This document shows, in pieces, positions 61,305-64,000 of a stretch of DNA of 64,000 nt (within the stretch, counting starts at the first letter, position 1; each line of letters opens with the position of its first letter). The stretch spans positions 37,220,527 through 37,284,526 of the forward strand of contig CM049308.1 of NCBI GenBank assembly GCA_026874595.1, read 5' to 3'. The notes under the pieces were generated by a model. It worked only from the letters and a program-made list of their open reading frames with translations. It searched no databases and had not been told where the DNA came from. The position numbers and the translations under genes are program-made. The DNA is from Sipunculus nudus (lineage: Eukaryota > Annelida > Sipuncula > Golfingiida > Sipunculidae).

Positions 61305-64000
61305 GTGCATACTTTTTTATCTTCTGTATACGTATAGTGAAAGAATTTTTTTGTCCTTCATAATACAGTTGCGGAAATTGAAACTTGCCCATAAAATGCT
61401 CCATGGATTCAGCAAGCAAATTACTCTCATTAAAGCATTTTAGCAAATAAATATCACAAAAATCTTCGCCCTCAGATGATATGTACGTCTTTAAAATTAG
61501 TTGGTAAACAAACAGTGTGACCAATTTCAGCTGGTTTGAAGAAGGTTGGGGCCTTGTAAGGAGAATATGTTGATATCTCGAGAAATAACCATTAATTAAT
61601 TAAGTTATTCATGACATGTAATTAATTACCAAGCTTAATTATATTTTAGAAATAATATTCGGTAGCAAAATCTCCCAACTTGTCTCTGCACGTGTGTACA
61701 CATTTATATATATATACAGTCAAGCCCGCCTATTGTCATGTCGGTGGTGCATGTATAAATTATGATAATAACCGGGATGTGACATTATGCGGGCTTCAAC
61801 ATCGATGTCCTTTTGAGTCATAGAAGAAGCGTTATGTCTCAAATGATATTAAATAAATCATCAAGAAAAAGGAAAAAGAAACAGAAACGTTTATGAATAT
61901 TTGTATTGTACAACGGCATATCAAATTACGCTTATGTGCACCTGACAATTTATTTACTGTAAGTTTTGTGCCGCAAGCCGCAATAACTGACAAAAATCCG
62001 ACTTGCTAACAGAAAAACACGTAGCGTCTGGGTCAAGAGGTCAAATGTCTAGAAATATGCGGCAAGGTTATAACGTTATGCGTAGGCTAACATTTTTACT
62101 AAATAATTATTTCCCCGACAATTGCGCCTTATTTTCGGGTATCTTATTAATGACTCAAACTTCAATGAACGTCTTTATAATAGGACTGTTGGGGGAGCGG
62201 GCATCGCCATGCCATTGTGAACTTTCTGAAGTTTCGCCGCGATTGAGGTTTTAGACCGAGTATCTCCTCCAGTGCTCACAAAACCTCAAGCTTTTCGTGG
62301 ACCCTTAAAGGTGATTTCCAGTCGCAAGCAACGTTGAGAACTCGTGCTTCATATCATCTCTGCGAAACTTCACCGAGGCGTAAACCACGGCCTTGCAAAG
62401 GCCAGGAGTTCATTATGTATGACATGTGATCGCAAACATCGCCCTTGTTAATGTACGAAGAAACGCAATGATCTGGATTACCGTAGTATCTTAAGACGTT
62501 AATTAGCTAAGTGACGGGGACTGACCTGCATGCATCACTGCACTTGCCTGAGCACACAGGTGGGAGATGAGATCGTTTGATACGCCTGACCGATTACAGG
62601 CTCTTGGCCTCGTTGATCGCCGTGTCGGTGTCTGATGTGATATTAACTGCGATCTGGTATACTGCCATGGGTTCCAAGCATGACAATAAACGGGAATATG
62701 ACAATATTCCATGATATTAAACGGTCAGATTTACCATTGTTTATATTGGAAATGGTTCGGGATTTCAGATTTATGTGATAATAAGCTGGATTTTCCATTA
62801 ACCGATATGACACAAAATGGGCTCGACTGTAGTTAATTATCAGAGCATTATTCGAAAACATGCGGGCATGCATGCATATTTCAAAGATTGCCCATTAACG
62901 TCGACAGTGGCTGAATTGCCTTGATAAAGGCATGGGCAATTCTTGTGTAGGCATGATATATACGTAATTTTTAGATTTAGTTGTAAATGATCGGAAATAA
63001 AAACTGTACTTGAAAGTGTGAATTCAAAGATCATGATAATGAAATTTCCGTGTGATACTTTGAGATTACACGGTTTTAACAAGTATATTTGGGACTTTGT
63101 TATTTGTAAAAAAACTCCATAGCGAGCGATGTTTGTACATGTGATCTCCCTTAAAATGTATAACGCTTTAATTCCTATTTAAAATCACAATCGTTGTCAT
63201 TTAATGGTTCAAATCCATCTTTACCACATTGTAAGGAAACTGCATTATTCCGTATTTACTAATATCGATAAAATTTGTGATACAATATAATTGCATATTC
63301 AAACATAAAAGTTATATATGGTCTCTTAACGCTGTGGCAGTGGTGACAACGTACGCATAAAATCATTAAAATATTATAACATTGCGCTTATCCAAGCAGT
63401 GTCAGAAGAATCCTGACAACGTGACCGACAATATTGATGTTGCTTGGAGGCGCGTGATCACGGTACATGCAGACTTTCCTACTGCTCACAACATTATCCC
63501 TGGTAGAAACCAAGTCTGTAGGAGATGCATTAGCAATATCCAGCACTGCGCATGACAGTAGAAGGTTAATTATTGATTATCGCGAATCTGTGTGCGTCGT
63601 GCATATCACAGTGCATTTCAGATTGTCAACTAACGGGAGGTTGGCAGGGCCACTTTCATAATCATCACATGTATTTAGGTTGGTTGCTCTAATCTGACAT
63701 CCAGGCAGATCGTTCAAAGATGTCCTACTTTAACTGAAATTATTTGTTATACTGTGATCCCCCGCGTGAAATATATACAGAAACCTGGTTTCACCTTTAA
63801 CACTAGTAGCAACTGTTCATACATACCATTTTCTTTAACTGCGCTAAGTAATGCTAGCAGAAAATTACTTAATTACGACAATGCAAATCTCATCAATGTG
63901 TTAACAAGCTAATTCGCTTCACGTTGCATTATTTAAGTCGAACACATAGATCTAAACCACTAGCCGGGATGGTGTTAAATTACTAAAAAGAAGTCAGTAT
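61305..64000 (+). other. Start of intron 3 (open at window edge)
   Basis: The donor GTGCAT follows exon 3. The remaining 2.7 kb is AT-rich non-coding DNA with short unconvincing frames. A short inverted repeat occurs at 61,725-61,796. No acceptor followed by a PKDCC-like C-terminal sequence was found, so the last coding exon or exons must lie beyond the window. Confidence 0.6.
61725..61796. repeat. Short inverted repeat, possible Tigger/MITE remnant
   Basis: CAGTCAAGCCCGCCTATTGT, next to TATATA, is mirrored by ACATTATGCGGGCTT about 45 bases later. The arms are about 21 bases with few mismatches. CAGT next to TA resembles a pogo/Tigger end, but the right side lacks a matching ACTG end. Confidence 0.4.

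Noticed and set aside
61305-61443. Continuation of exon 3 to the stop at 61,443
   Set aside because: After VTVR the translation becomes unrelated hydrophobic sequence, while a GT donor sits exactly where PKDCC similarity stops.

Overview
This is a eukaryotic nuclear window. It is AT-rich and intron-bearing, with at least a dozen (TA)n microsatellites and many repeats built on a tandem core. The only gene I can support is the 5' two thirds of a PKDCC/VLK-type secreted tyrosine kinase. The repeats resemble those of molluscs and other lophotrochozoans: short elements opening TTTTTAGCTCAGCTGAC followed by GTCCGTCGTCCGTCCGTCC, ending in a 12-bp palindrome plus CTTGTTT, with AGGTCA-rich tandem cores. 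A mollusc is my best guess; the species cannot be named.

Layout. 1-4,000: an old degenerate repeat block (178-bp and longer periods) with a pogo/Tigger-like non-autonomous element at 2,954-3,700. 4,000-17,650: mostly unique non-coding DNA with TA tracts, a short Helentron-like element (10,658-11,253), a 40-bp minisatellite (12,181-12,726) and a near-perfect hairpin (13,858-13,977). 17,683-27,000: a nested repeat domain, with a 2.4-kb element (copy A) inside another repeat, then about 5 kb of 288/289-bp tandem monomers. Each monomer carries two clusters of AGGTCA half-sites, and five monomers form a 1,444-bp higher-order unit. 27,000-36,500: unique or low-complexity DNA. 36,500-38,609: possible promoter and 5' leader of the kinase gene.

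Kinase gene (+ strand). Coding exon 1 is 38,610-39,317, exon 2 is 52,539-52,670 and exon 3 is 61,096-61,304, separated by introns of 13.2 and 8.4 kb. The rest of the gene lies beyond 64,000. The three exons join in frame to 349 residues: a basic N-terminus, a signal anchor or signal peptide, the N-lobe with its lysine and alpha-C glutamate, a divergent catalytic loop (NDFRRQQ) and TDLDD in place of DFG. The introns hold three further Helentron-like elements at 45,860-48,058, 52,936-54,356 and 55,996-58,426. The last is copy B, a close relative of copy A about 38 kb away in the same orientation.

No rRNA, tRNA, CRISPR or recognisable transposase/reverse transcriptase gene was found. The other ORFs of 60-220 codons look like chance frames or repeat translations. 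The most interesting material is the repeat system: a dispersed family with compensated terminal palindromes whose core, dense in nuclear-receptor half-sites, has been amplified into a satellite with higher-order structure.
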